Notes: generated by a model not told the origin, from the sequence alone. A stretch of DNA of 38,266 nt from M1-B18 sp048264125 (GCA_048264125.1 JBLXDM010000018.1:1-38266); one strand, 5' to 3'. Positions 1 to 8,656 are shown, counted from the first letter of the stretch. Made by a program: numbers and translations.

Positions 1-543
1 GCTGCTGTAGCGGAAGGTGCCGTTTCCCTGAATGCCTATATTGCCGTCGCCGTGGATATATACGGCTCTTCTATTGTCACGCCCGGACGACCGAAGCCAC
101 CACCACCATACATACCCATCGAATGACGATCTTCGCTTGTTGTTGTTTTTGTCTTTCCTTTGAAACCAGTATCGTTGTTTGGCGCTGCGGTTTTCAAGGT
201 TTTTACTGCTGTCACCGAAATATTTGCACACTACTTCTTCAATGCTTAGAAGAAATATGTAATCCCGAGTATCTTCTCCGCCGCTTGAACCGTACCACTG
301 ATTGTCGTGGTTTTTGTTCAATGCCGGAATGATTCTTGACTGTTCGACTGCGGTGAATTTGTTATAAAACTCACAGTTAAGATATTTTCTTAGCCAGCAG
401 TCAGCCCATGTCACATCACCAGCACAATTATTATAGGGTTGTTGTTCGATAATGTATTCAGTTATAATCAAGGCCGCATTGTCTTGAATATCAAGAATGC
501 GCCACTCGTATCTGCCAAATACTATTTTATCTCCTACCTGCAT
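1..543 (-). CDS. DUF6273-domain protein, C-terminus beyond window
   Basis: The frame is open for 181 codons from an ATG at 543 to the window edge, so the C-terminus is missing. A good ribosome-binding site (AAGGAAGGT) lies just before the ATG. The protein shows the DUF6273 pattern: WRILDIQD near residue 15, a PYN...TW.DCWLR..LN stretch around residues 36-55, IFLLS near 95, and WWLRSSGRDNRRA near 150. This fold is related to formylglycine-generating enzyme and C-type-lectin-like domains and is common in clostridia, where its role is unknown. An Asn/Lys/Arg-rich insert (KDKNNNKRRSS) precedes the WWLRS motif. Family assignment is fairly secure, function is not. Confidence 0.75.
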   Translation of the reverse strand, partial: MQVGDKIVFGRYEWRILDIQDNAALIITEYIIEQQPYNNCAGDVTWADCWLRKYLNCEFYNKFTAVEQSRIIPALNKNHDNQWYGSSGGEDTRDYIFLLSIEEVVCKYFGDSSKNLENRSAKQRYWFQRKDKNNNKRRSSFDGYVWWWWLRSSGRDNRRAVYIHGDGNIGIQGNGTFRYSS

Positions 544-603
544 ATCTACCTTCCTTTACTATTCAAAATATAAATAATGTGAAACATGCAATATACTACT
601 ACC

Positions 604-1095
604 TTATTTAATTTTCCCTTCTTCAGTCTCCACTTTATTCACAAAGTCCATATTATAACGAACAGCACCGTGATCTTTAATTACCGTGGCTCTTGTAATG
701 CGGATTGCCAAAATAATGCAGTTTTCATTCTTTTCATTATTTGCGATGTCGTACCAATCGGCAAATACTTTACGAAGTTTAGATCTTAACTCAGCATTTT
801 GGGGATCTAAAACCCACCCGAGATTTTCGCCGATTCCGTTTCCAGAAAACTCCTGCAAGCAAACCGAAAATGCTACTTCTTGGTTTTGAGCTATCTGCTG
901 CATTTTAGTTGATTTTCCCCAAGTAGTAACATAAAAAACACCATCTTCATAATACGCATCCACATCACGGACATAAGGTCGGGGGTTACCATCAGCGTTT
1001 GGTTCTATTGCGATAGTCGAGAGAGAGATGATATTATCTTTTCCGTTGCCACACCTTTCCTCAATTATTTTTAATCCTTCCTCATACCTGCTCAT
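604..1095 (-). CDS. Pyridoxamine 5'-phosphate oxidase-like flavoprotein
   Basis: 163 residues, the usual length for a small PNPOx-like (split-barrel FMN-binding) protein. Landmarks are a central strand with YYEDGVFYVTTWGKSTKMQQIAQN, typical of the FMN-binding barrel in which a residue pair after the 'TxxxSxKxxQI' segment contacts the cofactor, followed by VAFSV. GAGGAGGAATTAGAAATG gives a strong ribosome site. It is a monocistronic minus-strand gene between the partial DUF6273 gene and a region of gene remnants. Members of this clostridial subgroup are usually annotated as pyridoxamine 5'-phosphate oxidase family or general stress FMN proteins. The substrate is unknown. Confidence 0.85.
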   Translation of the reverse strand: MSRYEEGLKIIEERCGNGKDNIISLSTIAIEPNADGNPRPYVRDVDAYYEDGVFYVTTWGKSTKMQQIAQNQEVAFSVCLQEFSGNGIGENLGWVLDPQNAELRSKLRKVFADWYDIANNEKNENCIILAIRITRATVIKDHGAVRYNMDFVNKVETEEGKIK

Positions 1096-1307
1096 TTCTA
1101 ATTCCTCCTCATAATGTTAATGAAATCTGGAATCCTTTGGTGTCAGTCTATTCTTTGCTAGCATCACAAAGGACTCAACATTTTTGAAGCTCCATATCCA
1201 TATCTCAACCTCATTTCTTTCCTTATTTATATTATAAAGTGCGACACGGTGTCAGAGTCAAATGGTTTATGCAAATATCCGTATTATTTTTCGAATACTC
1301 TGACATC

Positions 1308-1573
1308 TCATTGCCAGTACTTAACCAAATCGTACAGTCTTTTATTTTGATAAATCCGCTCCTTACCTATTTTTTCAGAAGTAAGAAAGCCCTCTTTTTC
1401 AAGAGATGATAGGTAATTAACCGCAGTTTTTCTTGTTACAGATAAGCCGTTTTCTATATAGACGGTTTTTGTATAAAACTCATAAACAGCAAATTAATTA
1501 ATTCTTTTTAATATATTTTCGGTAGCTTTTCCTTAATCTCAGCACTCATTGTTTCAACCTCAGCATTAATTCT
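1308..1573 (-). pseudogene. Fic-family protein, C-terminal remnant (frameshifted)
   Basis: Reading the minus strand, frame 1490-1308 encodes 60 residues ending KYWQ with the motif LSVTRKTAVNYLSSLEKEG, the winged-helix tail seen at the C-terminus of Fic (AMP-transferase) proteins. Upstream, in a second frame (about 1573-1490), comes RINAEVETMSAEIKEKLPKIY, an in-frame TAA, then KELINLLF, which is the linker that normally precedes that tail. No Fic catalytic HPFxxGNG motif is found in the remaining DNA. The gene is therefore a decayed 3' fragment with at least one stop and one frameshift. No start codon or ribosome site belongs to it. Confidence 0.7.
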
Positions 1574-1727
1574 TTAAATTTCCTCCATTCCTTTTGATGT
1601 GAGACCCTAAAAAGGGTATAAAAAAGCGAGGTATCTTCGTTAGAAAATACTCCGCTAATTTTCAGGAAGTAAGTGAATTCTTCCATCAGAATGTTTTTTA
1701 TCTTAACTATAAAAAATTGATAATTGA

Positions 1728-1920
1728 CTATTCAGTCATATGGATGTTACCTACAATATCTTCTGGAATGTTATAGCCAACGCTCCACATTTCAGGAAAC
1801 AATACAATGTCCCCTCGTCCCTTGACATTACTGGCATATACTTCTCATCAGCCTTTTTTAACACTATCACTTTTTAATTAACTGCTGTACCCGATACATA
1901 ATTAATCTGATATTTGCCAT
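1728..1920 (-). pseudogene. Carbon-nitrogen hydrolase (nitrilase family), N-terminal remnant
   Basis: On the minus strand an ATG at 1920 starts MANIRLIMYRVQ..., which runs into a TGA after 17 residues. A second frame then carries KADEKY, and after a further shift the frame reads ASNVKGRGDIVLFPEMWSVGYN before TAG at 1728. DIVLFPEMW.xGY is the hallmark N-terminal segment of nitrilase-superfamily amidases; its Glu is the first residue of the Glu-Lys-Cys triad. Only about 60 codons remain and the Lys and Cys regions are gone. This and the adjacent Fic remnant make 1.3-1.9 kb a zone of gene decay. Confidence 0.65.
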
Positions 1921-1940
1921 TTTATTACCCTATACGAAAA

Positions 1941-3401
1941 TTAGTATATCAAATTGGCGTAAGGTATTCCGAATACTGCAGCGGCAAGTAAAAATGCGAC
2001 CAACCCAACACCTCCATAAGTAATAATATCTTTGGGTTTAATCCAATCTACGTTGGAGTTGAGTATAGCACCTGCAGTGCTGGAGGAAGGAAGAAGGTAG
2101 CCAGTAGCGGCGGAAAAAATCACCATCAAGGCTGCTGGAATAGGACTTACTCCCATAGAAGCTGCAAATGCGTACGAAAGCGGCAGCATGAGGGCTAAAG
2201 TAACCGCATTGCTTATTATGTTTGTCAGAACACAAGCTGCAACACAAGCCACCAGAGCGAGGAAATATGGACCACGGCCGACGAACATTACACCCAAGAT
2301 TTTATTAAACAAATCTATGAAACCTACGCTTTTATCGGAGAGAGCAGAGCCCATAGTAGCTGCAACCGTTACCATCACAATTAAGTTCCAGACATTTGCA
2401 GCTTTACAAAGATCACCGAAGTTGTATAAATCCCGACCTTGTTTGTTACGGGGAAATAATACAACGGCAAGAACCAGAGAAGCCACACCGACAAGCGTTA
2501 AATTAGCGAACCGCTGTGCGATATACCATTCTGCGGGTAATATGGCGGGAGCAATAGCCAGAAAAACATATAAGCAAACAACAAATAACGCAAATTTCTG
2601 TTCTGAAGTATAGGGCTCAATTTTAACGCTAAGATCAACGCCTTTTAGTTTACTCATATCCGGACGTAATAAAATCCTACACAACATGAAATAGACTGCC
2701 ATAATCACCAGGCCGAAAACCATGGCGAACCCAGTATATAACATGGCGTTAAATGTGTATTTGTTCTCTGAAAGACTTGAAAGAAAACCGAATCCTGCTA
2801 GAGCGGAGATAGAGAAAGGAAGTGTGACCATGCCGATAGTGGTCGCAAAAGGAATACCGCATATCATCATTTTGGTCCACCTGTCATCCTTAGTATAGCC
2901 GGTCTGGTGGCAGATTGTATAAACGAACTCCCAGCAGATATATATTGCTATATATGGGGATTTAAGCATTGCGCAGACGTAAGCTATCATAATTAGGGCG
3001 ATGGACAGGGCCCACGGACGCCCCTTTATTAGTTTGGATGATATAACCCGGTTTGCAATCTGATCAGCAACCTTAGTGATAGAAAGAAGCGAGAATATGC
3101 TCAATGACAGTACTAACATCTGCATGCTGGTGTTAGTAACAGAAGCAGTCATTGCTTTTGTAAACGATCCTCCATAGAAACTACCCATTCCCAGAAATGT
3201 GAGGCCAAGAATACTGGGCCAGGTAATGCTGTTAGTCGCAATCCAACAATAAAGTGTACCGATAAATATACCCAAAACCTCCATTCCGACTTTTGTAAAG
3301 GTTGCAAATGTCGGAATAAAGCGGAATAAAATCATGCATGCTATTCCAATTAAACTATGAATATAGTACATTTTGCTTTTTATATCCATATTTGTAGACA
3401 T
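1941..3401 (-). CDS. SLC13/DASS-type anion permease
   Basis: 486 residues, very hydrophobic, about 11-12 predicted membrane segments, consistent with the SLC13 (divalent anion:Na+ symporter) family. Late in the protein (about residues 435-455) is TGYLLPSSSTAGAILNSN, which resembles the second conserved Ser-Asn-Thr hairpin that binds Na+ and carboxylate in DASS carriers. The first matching region, near residue 90, is TNTSMQMLVLS. AAGGGAGGACATCATTT places the ATG at 3401. It is the last gene of the 8427-1941 operon, 63 bases after the SDR gene. Such carriers import dicarboxylates or related acids; the true substrate is not deducible. Confidence 0.8.
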   Translation of the reverse strand: MSTNMDIKSKMYYIHSLIGIACMILFRFIPTFATFTKVGMEVLGIFIGTLYCWIATNSITWPSILGLTFLGMGSFYGGSFTKAMTASVTNTSMQMLVLSLSIFSLLSITKVADQIANRVISSKLIKGRPWALSIALIMIAYVCAMLKSPYIAIYICWEFVYTICHQTGYTKDDRWTKMMICGIPFATTIGMVTLPFSISALAGFGFLSSLSENKYTFNAMLYTGFAMVFGLVIMAVYFMLCRILLRPDMSKLKGVDLSVKIEPYTSEQKFALFVVCLYVFLAIAPAILPAEWYIAQRFANLTLVGVASLVLAVVLFPRNKQGRDLYNFGDLCKAANVWNLIVMVTVAATMGSALSDKSVGFIDLFNKILGVMFVGRGPYFLALVACVAACVLTNIISNAVTLALMLPLSYAFAASMGVSPIPAALMVIFSAATGYLLPSSSTAGAILNSNVDWIKPKDIITYGGVGLVAFLLAAAVFGIPYANLIY

Positions 3402-3464
3402 AAATGATGTCCTCCCTTAATTTTACTTTCTGTCCTTTAAAATCACATATATATTATAACAGAA

Positions 3465-4250
3465 TTAATCCATCCTCTTCCCACCGCAAACATTAATTGC
3501 AATGCCCGTTATGTGCACTGAAAGTTCAGAACAAAGGAACAATACTGCGTTACCTATATCCTCAGGTGTTTGAGGTATACCCATTGGTGATCTGTCTATG
3601 TGCATCTTGATTGCTTCTTCAACAGAAATGTTCTTCTCCCTTGCCAAACCCTCTCCGACAATCTGAATCATTGGCGACATTACCGTTCCTGGGCAGACGG
3701 CATTGACATTAATACCGTTTTTTACCACGGACCCAGCTACCGCTTGTGTCAAACCAAGCACGCCGAACTTAGATGCGGAATAATGGGCGGCTGAAGGAGC
3801 GCCGGAGCGACCGGCAACAGAGGATATGTTAACTATTCTTCCATATTGCTTCTTAAACATATGAACCAGAGCGGCGCGGCTGCAGTTGTCCATGCCCACC
3901 AGATTTACATTCAACGTTTTTATAAAATCATCGCTGGTCAACTCCATATATGGTTTAGAAACCATTATTCCCGCAGCATTGCACAATATATCAATGCTTT
4001 TTTCCTTTTGGAAAATTGAATCAAATGCTTTTTCAACCATAACGCTATCGGTAATATCGAGTACAACTGCCTCTGCGCTAATAGAAGTAGCTCTAAGTTC
4101 TGAAACAGCTTTGGTAACGGCAGCTTCGTTTATGTCAGTCATATATATCTTTGCGCCAGCGAGACCAAGGCAGCGAGCAATCCCCTGAGATATTACCCCT
4201 CCGCCCCCAGTAATAATTGCGGTTCTCCCTGATAAATCAATATTTACCAT
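3465..4250 (-). CDS. SDR-family NAD(P)-dependent oxidoreductase
   Basis: Classical short-chain dehydrogenase of 261 residues from the chosen start. The Rossmann motif TGGGGVISQGI is at about residues 14-24, followed by MTDI with an Asp (about 39) that usually selects NAD(H). NAAG is near 91. The catalytic Ser is in NISS (about 143), with Tyr-157 and Lys-161 in YSASK. An upstream in-frame ATG exists at 4268, but its codons contain the ribosome site AAGGAG, so the ATG at 4250 is the better start. The gene sits between a GPH symporter and an SLC13 permease in the catabolic operon, suggesting oxidation of an imported hydroxy-acid or polyol. Confidence 0.9.
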   Translation of the reverse strand: MVNIDLSGRTAIITGGGGVISQGIARCLGLAGAKIYMTDINEAAVTKAVSELRATSISAEAVVLDITDSVMVEKAFDSIFQKEKSIDILCNAAGIMVSKPYMELTSDDFIKTLNVNLVGMDNCSRAALVHMFKKQYGRIVNISSVAGRSGAPSAAHYSASKFGVLGLTQAVAGSVVKNGINVNAVCPGTVMSPMIQIVGEGLAREKNISVEEAIKMHIDRSPMGIPQTPEDIGNAVLFLCSELSVHITGIAINVCGGKRMD

Positions 4251-4300
4251 ACAATCTCCTTCTTTCATTTAAAATTTAAAAAGAGACACTCCTCGATAAT

Positions 4301-4375
4301 TTTTGGGGCTCCATGTCAATAGTTTAGGTAACCCCAAAATGGAAATAGCAAGGAGTAGCGTTATGCTGCTCCTTG
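4301..4375. other. Intercistronic hairpins between GPH and SDR genes
   Basis: Two inverted repeats fill the 206-base gap. TTTTGGGG (4301-4308) pairs with CCCCAAAA (4332-4339). CAAGGAGTAGC (4349-4359) pairs with GCTGCTCCTTG (4365-4375) over a 5-base loop with one G-T/A-C mismatch. No T-run follows on the minus strand, so these look more like mRNA-processing or attenuating structures than a full terminator. This is the only large spacer within the operon. Confidence 0.45.
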
Positions 4376-4456
4376 TTAAGTGTAATTGAACTTGTGCAGA
4401 AAACGATTACAAAAATTACGGGAATCTACCGATAAGTGAATATGCCCACAAAACTA

Positions 4457-5890
4457 CTAAGCATTCTGTTCTGCATCCATATCTTCTTTCAGTTTTGCAA
4501 GAAGCTTGGAAGTCAATGGAACAAAGAATACAAAAAGGAAACCAAGGGCTGCAAAGACTGCGGGTCCGAATGAAACCAATACACGAAGTCCTTGAATTGC
4601 ACTGGGCACTATATTCGTTGCATCAAAACCTATTATCATCAGGCCAAATCCAACCGCGCTCGTGGCGACAAGTGTTCCTATTTTATTGGACAACCCAGCG
4701 AACTGTTGCACAAACTTGCTGACGTCTTTTCCTGTCTTCAGCTTTGAATAGTCAGATACCGCCGTATACAACGGGGTTTCGGCTGTAGTATATATTTGCA
4801 GTCCAATGTTGCCAAGGCTGAGCAGGATAGTAAAGAGAAGCGCATTGGATCCCGCTGCGTAAGCCATAAACATACAGCCGCTGTAGAATGCCAGGCCAAA
4901 GGCTGCAATTGATTTTAACTCCCATTTATAAGCGACATAGTTACAGAATTGTGCGCCTACCAATGTCAGAACCGCCGCCATAGTAAGATAGATTGCTAGC
5001 ATGCTTTTGTCGCCTATGACAAACAGGTAATAAAAGGCGACTAAGTTGCCGATCAACTGGGCGGCAATGGATTTTCCTATACCTGAGCACAATACCATGC
5101 CCATAGGAACATTTATTATGGAACGCAGCATTACCCAGAACCCTACGTCATCTTCATCTTTGACTTTTATACCAGTGGATTCCTCGAATTTCTTTATATC
5201 CTTAGTAGATGGATCCAAAGGCGCCAGGAATTTAGCATAAACACATGTGGCAATAAAGAACCCTGTTGACAGTAAAATGGCAAGAGCGGTGTAACCGAGG
5301 GATTCGGAACCTGTGACATTGTTTATCATAAGGATAAAAGCGAGGCCGAAAGCGCTGTAGAGAAATTTCCCGACAGAAGCGACCGATGCCGTTGCTGAAA
5401 ATGATGCTGTACGATCACTCAGACTAGGGGCATACAGAGGCAGTGTCACCCGGACGGCCGTAACGTGCAGCGACATGATAAAATTGACCATCAGATAAGG
5501 GATAATTGCGATCAAATATTTTGCCATTCCGTCTGGTAAGCCAAAATCAATGAACTCGAGGACAATAAATAATGAATATAATCCTCCGGCTACGTACAGC
5601 CATGAGCGGTGTTTGCCCCAAGGCAGCTTTATTTTTTGCATAATTACAGCACCTATAGGTATACCGATAATATTAAGAATTCCTACTATAGTATTCATAA
5701 TGCCAATATACATAGGTGGGATCCCAAGTATAACGGTACGGAATAAATTACTATAGTTGGGTTGGATTCCTGTTGCCATGTTATTGCTGAAGAACGATGA
5801 CATTCCTAAACTAATTGAGAATTTGTTATATGCTTTTTTTCTTTTGCCAGGTATTTTGACTTCAGTTTGAGAGACTTCTGATTTAATCAA
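4457..5890 (-). CDS. GPH-family (MFS_2) sodium/solute symporter
   Basis: About 477 residues with 12 hydrophobic segments. The first part (YNKFSISLGMSSFFSNNM ... GKHRSWLYVAGG) fits the glycoside-pentoside-hexuronide:cation symporter family, whose loop 2-3 often reads GrxRPw/GKhRsW. An ATG at 5914 is in frame, but its codons contain AAAGGAG, and a TTG seven bases later (5890) gives ideal spacing, so TTG is proposed as the true start. It lies 60 bases after the DUF6282 gene in the operon. It probably imports a sugar-acid-like or glycoside-like substrate with Na+ or H+; which one is unknown. Confidence 0.8.
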   Translation of the reverse strand: MIKSEVSQTEVKIPGKRKKAYNKFSISLGMSSFFSNNMATGIQPNYSNLFRTVILGIPPMYIGIMNTIVGILNIIGIPIGAVIMQKIKLPWGKHRSWLYVAGGLYSLFIVLEFIDFGLPDGMAKYLIAIIPYLMVNFIMSLHVTAVRVTLPLYAPSLSDRTASFSATASVASVGKFLYSAFGLAFILMINNVTGSESLGYTALAILLSTGFFIATCVYAKFLAPLDPSTKDIKKFEESTGIKVKDEDDVGFWVMLRSIINVPMGMVLCSGIGKSIAAQLIGNLVAFYYLFVIGDKSMLAIYLTMAAVLTLVGAQFCNYVAYKWELKSIAAFGLAFYSGCMFMAYAAGSNALLFTILLSLGNIGLQIYTTAETPLYTAVSDYSKLKTGKDVSKFVQQFAGLSNKIGTLVATSAVGFGLMIIGFDATNIVPSAIQGLRVLVSFGPAVFAALGFLFVFFVPLTSKLLAKLKEDMDAEQNA

Positions 5891-5950
5891 AAAAATACTC
5901 CTTTCAAAATACAAATTTTTTTATTTTAGCTATCAAACAATCGCCTGAAA

Positions 5951-6835
5951 TTATATTCCAAGAAGCTTAGACGGTGTTTTTTTAGTCATTAAGTTTATCT
6001 GTTCCTCTGTGATATGTAACTCATCTGTTATTAAATTCAGGAATCTATACATCCCTTCAACAGCTGAAACGGGGCCAGCTTTTGTCATCGCTCCCAAATC
6101 GCTGTCTATTACCAGTTGCTCAATTGGAATGTTGTCAAAATATTCTCTGAGTATTGTAACCGGAAATTTCTCACTTCCCAAAACGCCCTTGAAACACACT
6201 GCGGTCAGTTCAATATAAGCACCCAGATCAGCCCAAACCTTTACATCTTCAAAACTTGCTTTAATATTATTGTAAGGATGGTTAATAAGTATCTTATCGA
6301 TCCCCATTGATACGGCTTTTTTAACCAAAGCAGTGCTTTCCGCCACGCTACAGTGTCCTGTGGCCAGAACCATATCCTTGTGTTCGGACATATATTGCAG
6401 AAGTTTAAGAGCCTCCTCATTTAGTTCGCCATTTTCGGTGAGGTAATAAATAGGTGCTTCAGATATGCTAGAATTGCCAGCGCCGGCAAATTTGCCAACA
6501 CGTGTTGTAATGTCCCAATGAGCTGAAACAGTGGGCATCCAAACAATTCTAGCGCCCATGTTGTAGCACACGTCAATCATGTTCAGATTAAGCCCACCAA
6601 TGGAGTTGTTAAGAACCACCCCTCCCAATACGCGTGTGCCATTACCAAAGTGTTTGTCAAGCAGGGCTGTTCCCATAACTGACGGGATATAATGGTCTTT
6701 GACAACAAAAGCCTTATAACCGGCGGATTGAGCCTCATTAAGCATTTCATATGCGTCAAATGACCGTTTCGTTGTAGAAGGTCCGGCATGCACATGCATA
6801 TCAACTAACCCTTCCAGTATTCCTCTGTCTAACAT
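5951..6835 (-). CDS. DUF6282 family, amidohydrolase-like protein
   Basis: 294 residues from the ATG at 6835. That start has AAGGAGTTGAAAAGA directly upstream; the longer frame to 6892 would overlap the preceding aldolase gene. An N-terminal DMHVHAGPS (residues 12-20) supplies the H-x-H metal-ligand pair typical of TIM-barrel metal hydrolases. Later comes ATGHCS (about 158), NHPYNN, and DSDLGAM near residue 245, all plausible metal/active-site loops. These features match the uncharacterised DUF6282 family. The neighbouring HpaI aldolase (16-base gap) suggests it hydrolyses or lactonises the aldolase substrate or product. Confidence 0.75.
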   Translation of the reverse strand: MLDRGILEGLVDMHVHAGPSTTKRSFDAYEMLNEAQSAGYKAFVVKDHYIPSVMGTALLDKHFGNGTRVLGGVVLNNSIGGLNLNMIDVCYNMGARIVWMPTVSAHWDITTRVGKFAGAGNSSISEAPIYYLTENGELNEEALKLLQYMSEHKDMVLATGHCSVAESTALVKKAVSMGIDKILINHPYNNIKASFEDVKVWADLGAYIELTAVCFKGVLGSEKFPVTILREYFDNIPIEQLVIDSDLGAMTKAGPVSAVEGMYRFLNLITDELHITEEQINLMTKKTPSKLLGI

Positions 6836-6851
6836 TCTTTTCAACTCCTTA

Positions 6852-7634
6852 TTATTTGTTCTTATTATGGAGGCACGCATGAAAATCATCACGAACCTTC
6901 ACGGTTTCGGAAAGGCTGGACAAAGCTTCTCCGATTGTGTTTGTTACATACAATGTACGTTGTTTATATGCTTCCTCAAATGTCATATCTTTAGAGAGTA
7001 CAATTCCTGAAACAACCCCGTATTTTTGTGTCGCGGCTTTAAATTTATTCTCCATTTCTAGCATTGCCGGGTTGAACATCTCCCCTGGGAAACCAATGCT
7101 TGCAGATAAATCCATCTTTCCCAGGAAAGCGACATCAATTCCAGGCGTGGCAAGTATCTCTTCAATATTGTCTATCGCCTGTTGCGTTTCAATCTGGATG
7201 ACTATCAATACGTTTTCATTAGCTCTACTTATATAGGCTGCACCTTTTTCGCGAGATAAGCGCGCGTTCCGGGTGGAAAAACCTACCCCGCGTTCTCCCT
7301 CAGTGGGGAATTTCGCACGATTGACTACTGCTTCCGCATCCATACGGGTATTCACCTTTGGGACCTGTATGCCTTCGGCGCCTGTGTCCAGCGCCTTCTG
7401 TATGCTCGAATTGTCATAGTCAACTCTTACAATTGTCGCCATATTAACCACATCTGCGGCACAAATCATGCATTCAATTTCGTGGGGTGTGAAGTTGCCG
7501 TGTTCGTTATCAAGAACAAAAAAATCATAACCGGCCATGCCCATTGTTTCTACTAGAGATGGGGCATAAAAGTTAAGGAAACAACCTAACACCATATTCC
7601 CAGATTTAATTTTTTCTTTTAATTTATAATTCAT
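6852..7634 (-). CDS. HpcH/HpaI-family class II pyruvate aldolase
   Basis: 260 residues, standard length. Key residues fall exactly at the HpaI numbering: His-45 (LDNEHGNF), Arg-70 (VRVDYDN), Glu-149 (IQIETQQ) and Asp-175 (GKMDLSAS), covering the catalytic dyad, pyruvate-binding Arg and the two metal ligands. The family performs reversible retro-aldol cleavage of 4-hydroxy-2-oxo acids to pyruvate (or an oxo acid) plus an aldehyde. In this operon, with transporters, an SDR and cupins, it is the likely C-C bond cleavage step. The substrate could be 4-hydroxy-2-oxoheptanedioate, a deoxy-ketonate or something else. Confidence 0.9.
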   Translation of the reverse strand: MNYKLKEKIKSGNMVLGCFLNFYAPSLVETMGMAGYDFFVLDNEHGNFTPHEIECMICAADVVNMATIVRVDYDNSSIQKALDTGAEGIQVPKVNTRMDAEAVVNRAKFPTEGERGVGFSTRNARLSREKGAAYISRANENVLIVIQIETQQAIDNIEEILATPGIDVAFLGKMDLSASIGFPGEMFNPAMLEMENKFKAATQKYGVVSGIVLSKDMTFEEAYKQRTLYVTNTIGEALSSLSETVKVRDDFHACLHNKNK

Positions 7635-7666
7635 TTTAACCTCAATTCTCGATTTTAGAAATTGTT

Positions 7667-8011
7667 CTAAAGTTCGTCATAATTAGTAGATTCGGCAAAT
7701 TCTTCTCTTTTAGGACTGAAAAAATCCAACATTGTACAGGCATGTGAACCACCGCCATGGGGAGTGTTAGCAGGAATAACAATAATATCTCCCGGGGACA
7801 CATTGATAACCTTATCTCCAACAACGAAATCGGTTGTACCACTGATAATATACGAAATTTGTTCATGGGGATGGGAATGTAACCTGCTAGTCCTTTCACC
7901 CAGATCATTAACAGCAGCCGAACATGTTTCCCCATGCACAGCTCTGCGTCTTGCCCATGATGTTACCTGTTCCCAAGTTGCCTTTGAGTTATTAAAATAT
8001 TTTGGTTTCAT
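7667..8011 (-). CDS. Small cupin-domain protein
   Basis: 114 residues forming a single cupin barrel. Motif 1 reads HSHPHEQISYIISG (His, His, Glu metal ligands, residues about 46-59) and motif 2 reads PGDIIVIPANTPHGG (fourth His). All four canonical ligands are present, so a metal-binding enzyme or isomerase is plausible. Spacing to the aldolase is 32 bases and to the upstream cupin 56 bases. Small cupins of this kind in sugar-acid operons are often isomerases, epimerases or lyases. The function here is not resolved. Confidence 0.85.
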   Translation of the reverse strand: MKPKYFNNSKATWEQVTSWARRRAVHGETCSAAVNDLGERTSRLHSHPHEQISYIISGTTDFVVGDKVINVSPGDIIVIPANTPHGGGSHACTMLDFFSPKREEFAESTNYDEL

Positions 8012-8067
8012 ATTTACCCCTTTCCGCTTGTAAAAATTGAAAAGCGCTAATAATATAATTTTTTAAT

Positions 8068-8427
8068 TTAATCTTTCTTCTCGCTGACTTTGGCAGATTC
8101 CGCAAAATTGTTTGCTGGTGTAAAAACTAGGAAGTTTTTAATTCCGTTGGGACTTGTAATGCGCTGATAGTGTTTTGCATTAGACGGTATTACCAGCATA
8201 TCGCCAGCTTCCATCTTGTAGAGCACGTCATCCACATAAAAATCGCTTGCCCCGTTAAGAAGCAGAACGATTTGTTGCTCAGGGTGCTGATCGACCTTCG
8301 GTTCATCCAGAGAATTGGAAATTTCCTGAAACGAGAAAGTGGCATCAGGTGTTTGAACCACCTTTCTTTTTGCCCTGGCTCCTCCTATCCACTCCAGTTC
8401 ATCCCATTTGATTAACAAATTTTCCAT
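8068..8427 (-). CDS. Small cupin-domain protein, first gene of operon
   Basis: 119 residues, single cupin domain. Motif 1 is reduced (DQHPEQQIVLLLNG): one of the two His ligands present in its neighbour is replaced by Glu/Gln-type residues. Motif 2 is intact (AGDMLVIPSNAKHYQR). This suggests altered metal binding compared with the adjacent cupin (7667-8011). TTTGGAGGTATTATT is a strong ribosome site for the ATG at 8427. It is the promoter-proximal gene of the seven-gene operon ending at 1941. The two cupins may work as a pair or heteromer. Confidence 0.85.
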   Translation of the reverse strand: MENLLIKWDELEWIGGARAKRKVVQTPDATFSFQEISNSLDEPKVDQHPEQQIVLLLNGASDFYVDDVLYKMEAGDMLVIPSNAKHYQRITSPNGIKNFLVFTPANNFAESAKVSEKKD

Positions 8428-8467
8428 AATAATACCTCCAAATTATAATATTTTTTGTGCTATTTGC

Positions 8468-8497
8468 ATTATATCTTTTCCTCTTAATGTGAAGCAA
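8468..8497 (-). promoter_or_regulatory. Promoter of the cupin-aldolase operon
   Basis: On the minus strand TTGCTT (8497-8492) is followed after 18 bases by TATAAT (8473-8468), about 40 bases before the ATG at 8427. The -10 is consensus and the -35 is partial, as expected for an activator-dependent promoter. Confidence 0.6.
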
Positions 8498-8516
8498 TTC
8501 TATTTTCTTACGCGCT

Positions 8517-8531
8517 ATTCCAATATCGAAT
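8517..8531. promoter_or_regulatory. LysR-type operator box ATTC-N7-GAAT
   Basis: The interrupted palindrome ATTC-caatatc-GAAT has the T-N11-A spacing of LysR recognition sites. Its centre is about 63 bases upstream of the predicted transcription start, the classical recognition-site position. The obvious ligand is the LysR protein encoded at 8750-9694. Confidence 0.55.
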
Positions 8532-8656
8532 AACATAGTTAACTCATTAAAATGTATTGAAATATCCTGTGAATTTCCCGGTTCTCGTTATTGATGAGTC
8601 CCTCGATTAACCATATAATCTTTTTTTCACGACTCTTTAATTTTATAGGTAGAATC

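Noticed and set aside
100..160. Asn-codon-rich stretch in DUF6273 as a diversity-generating retroelement variable region
   Set aside because: No template repeat or reverse transcriptase is visible in the window, and the Asn/Lys insert alone is weak evidence.
2188..2613. 141-codon plus-strand ORF
   Set aside because: It lies antisense within the SLC13 permease; Thr/Ala/Lys-rich composition is typical of a shadow frame.
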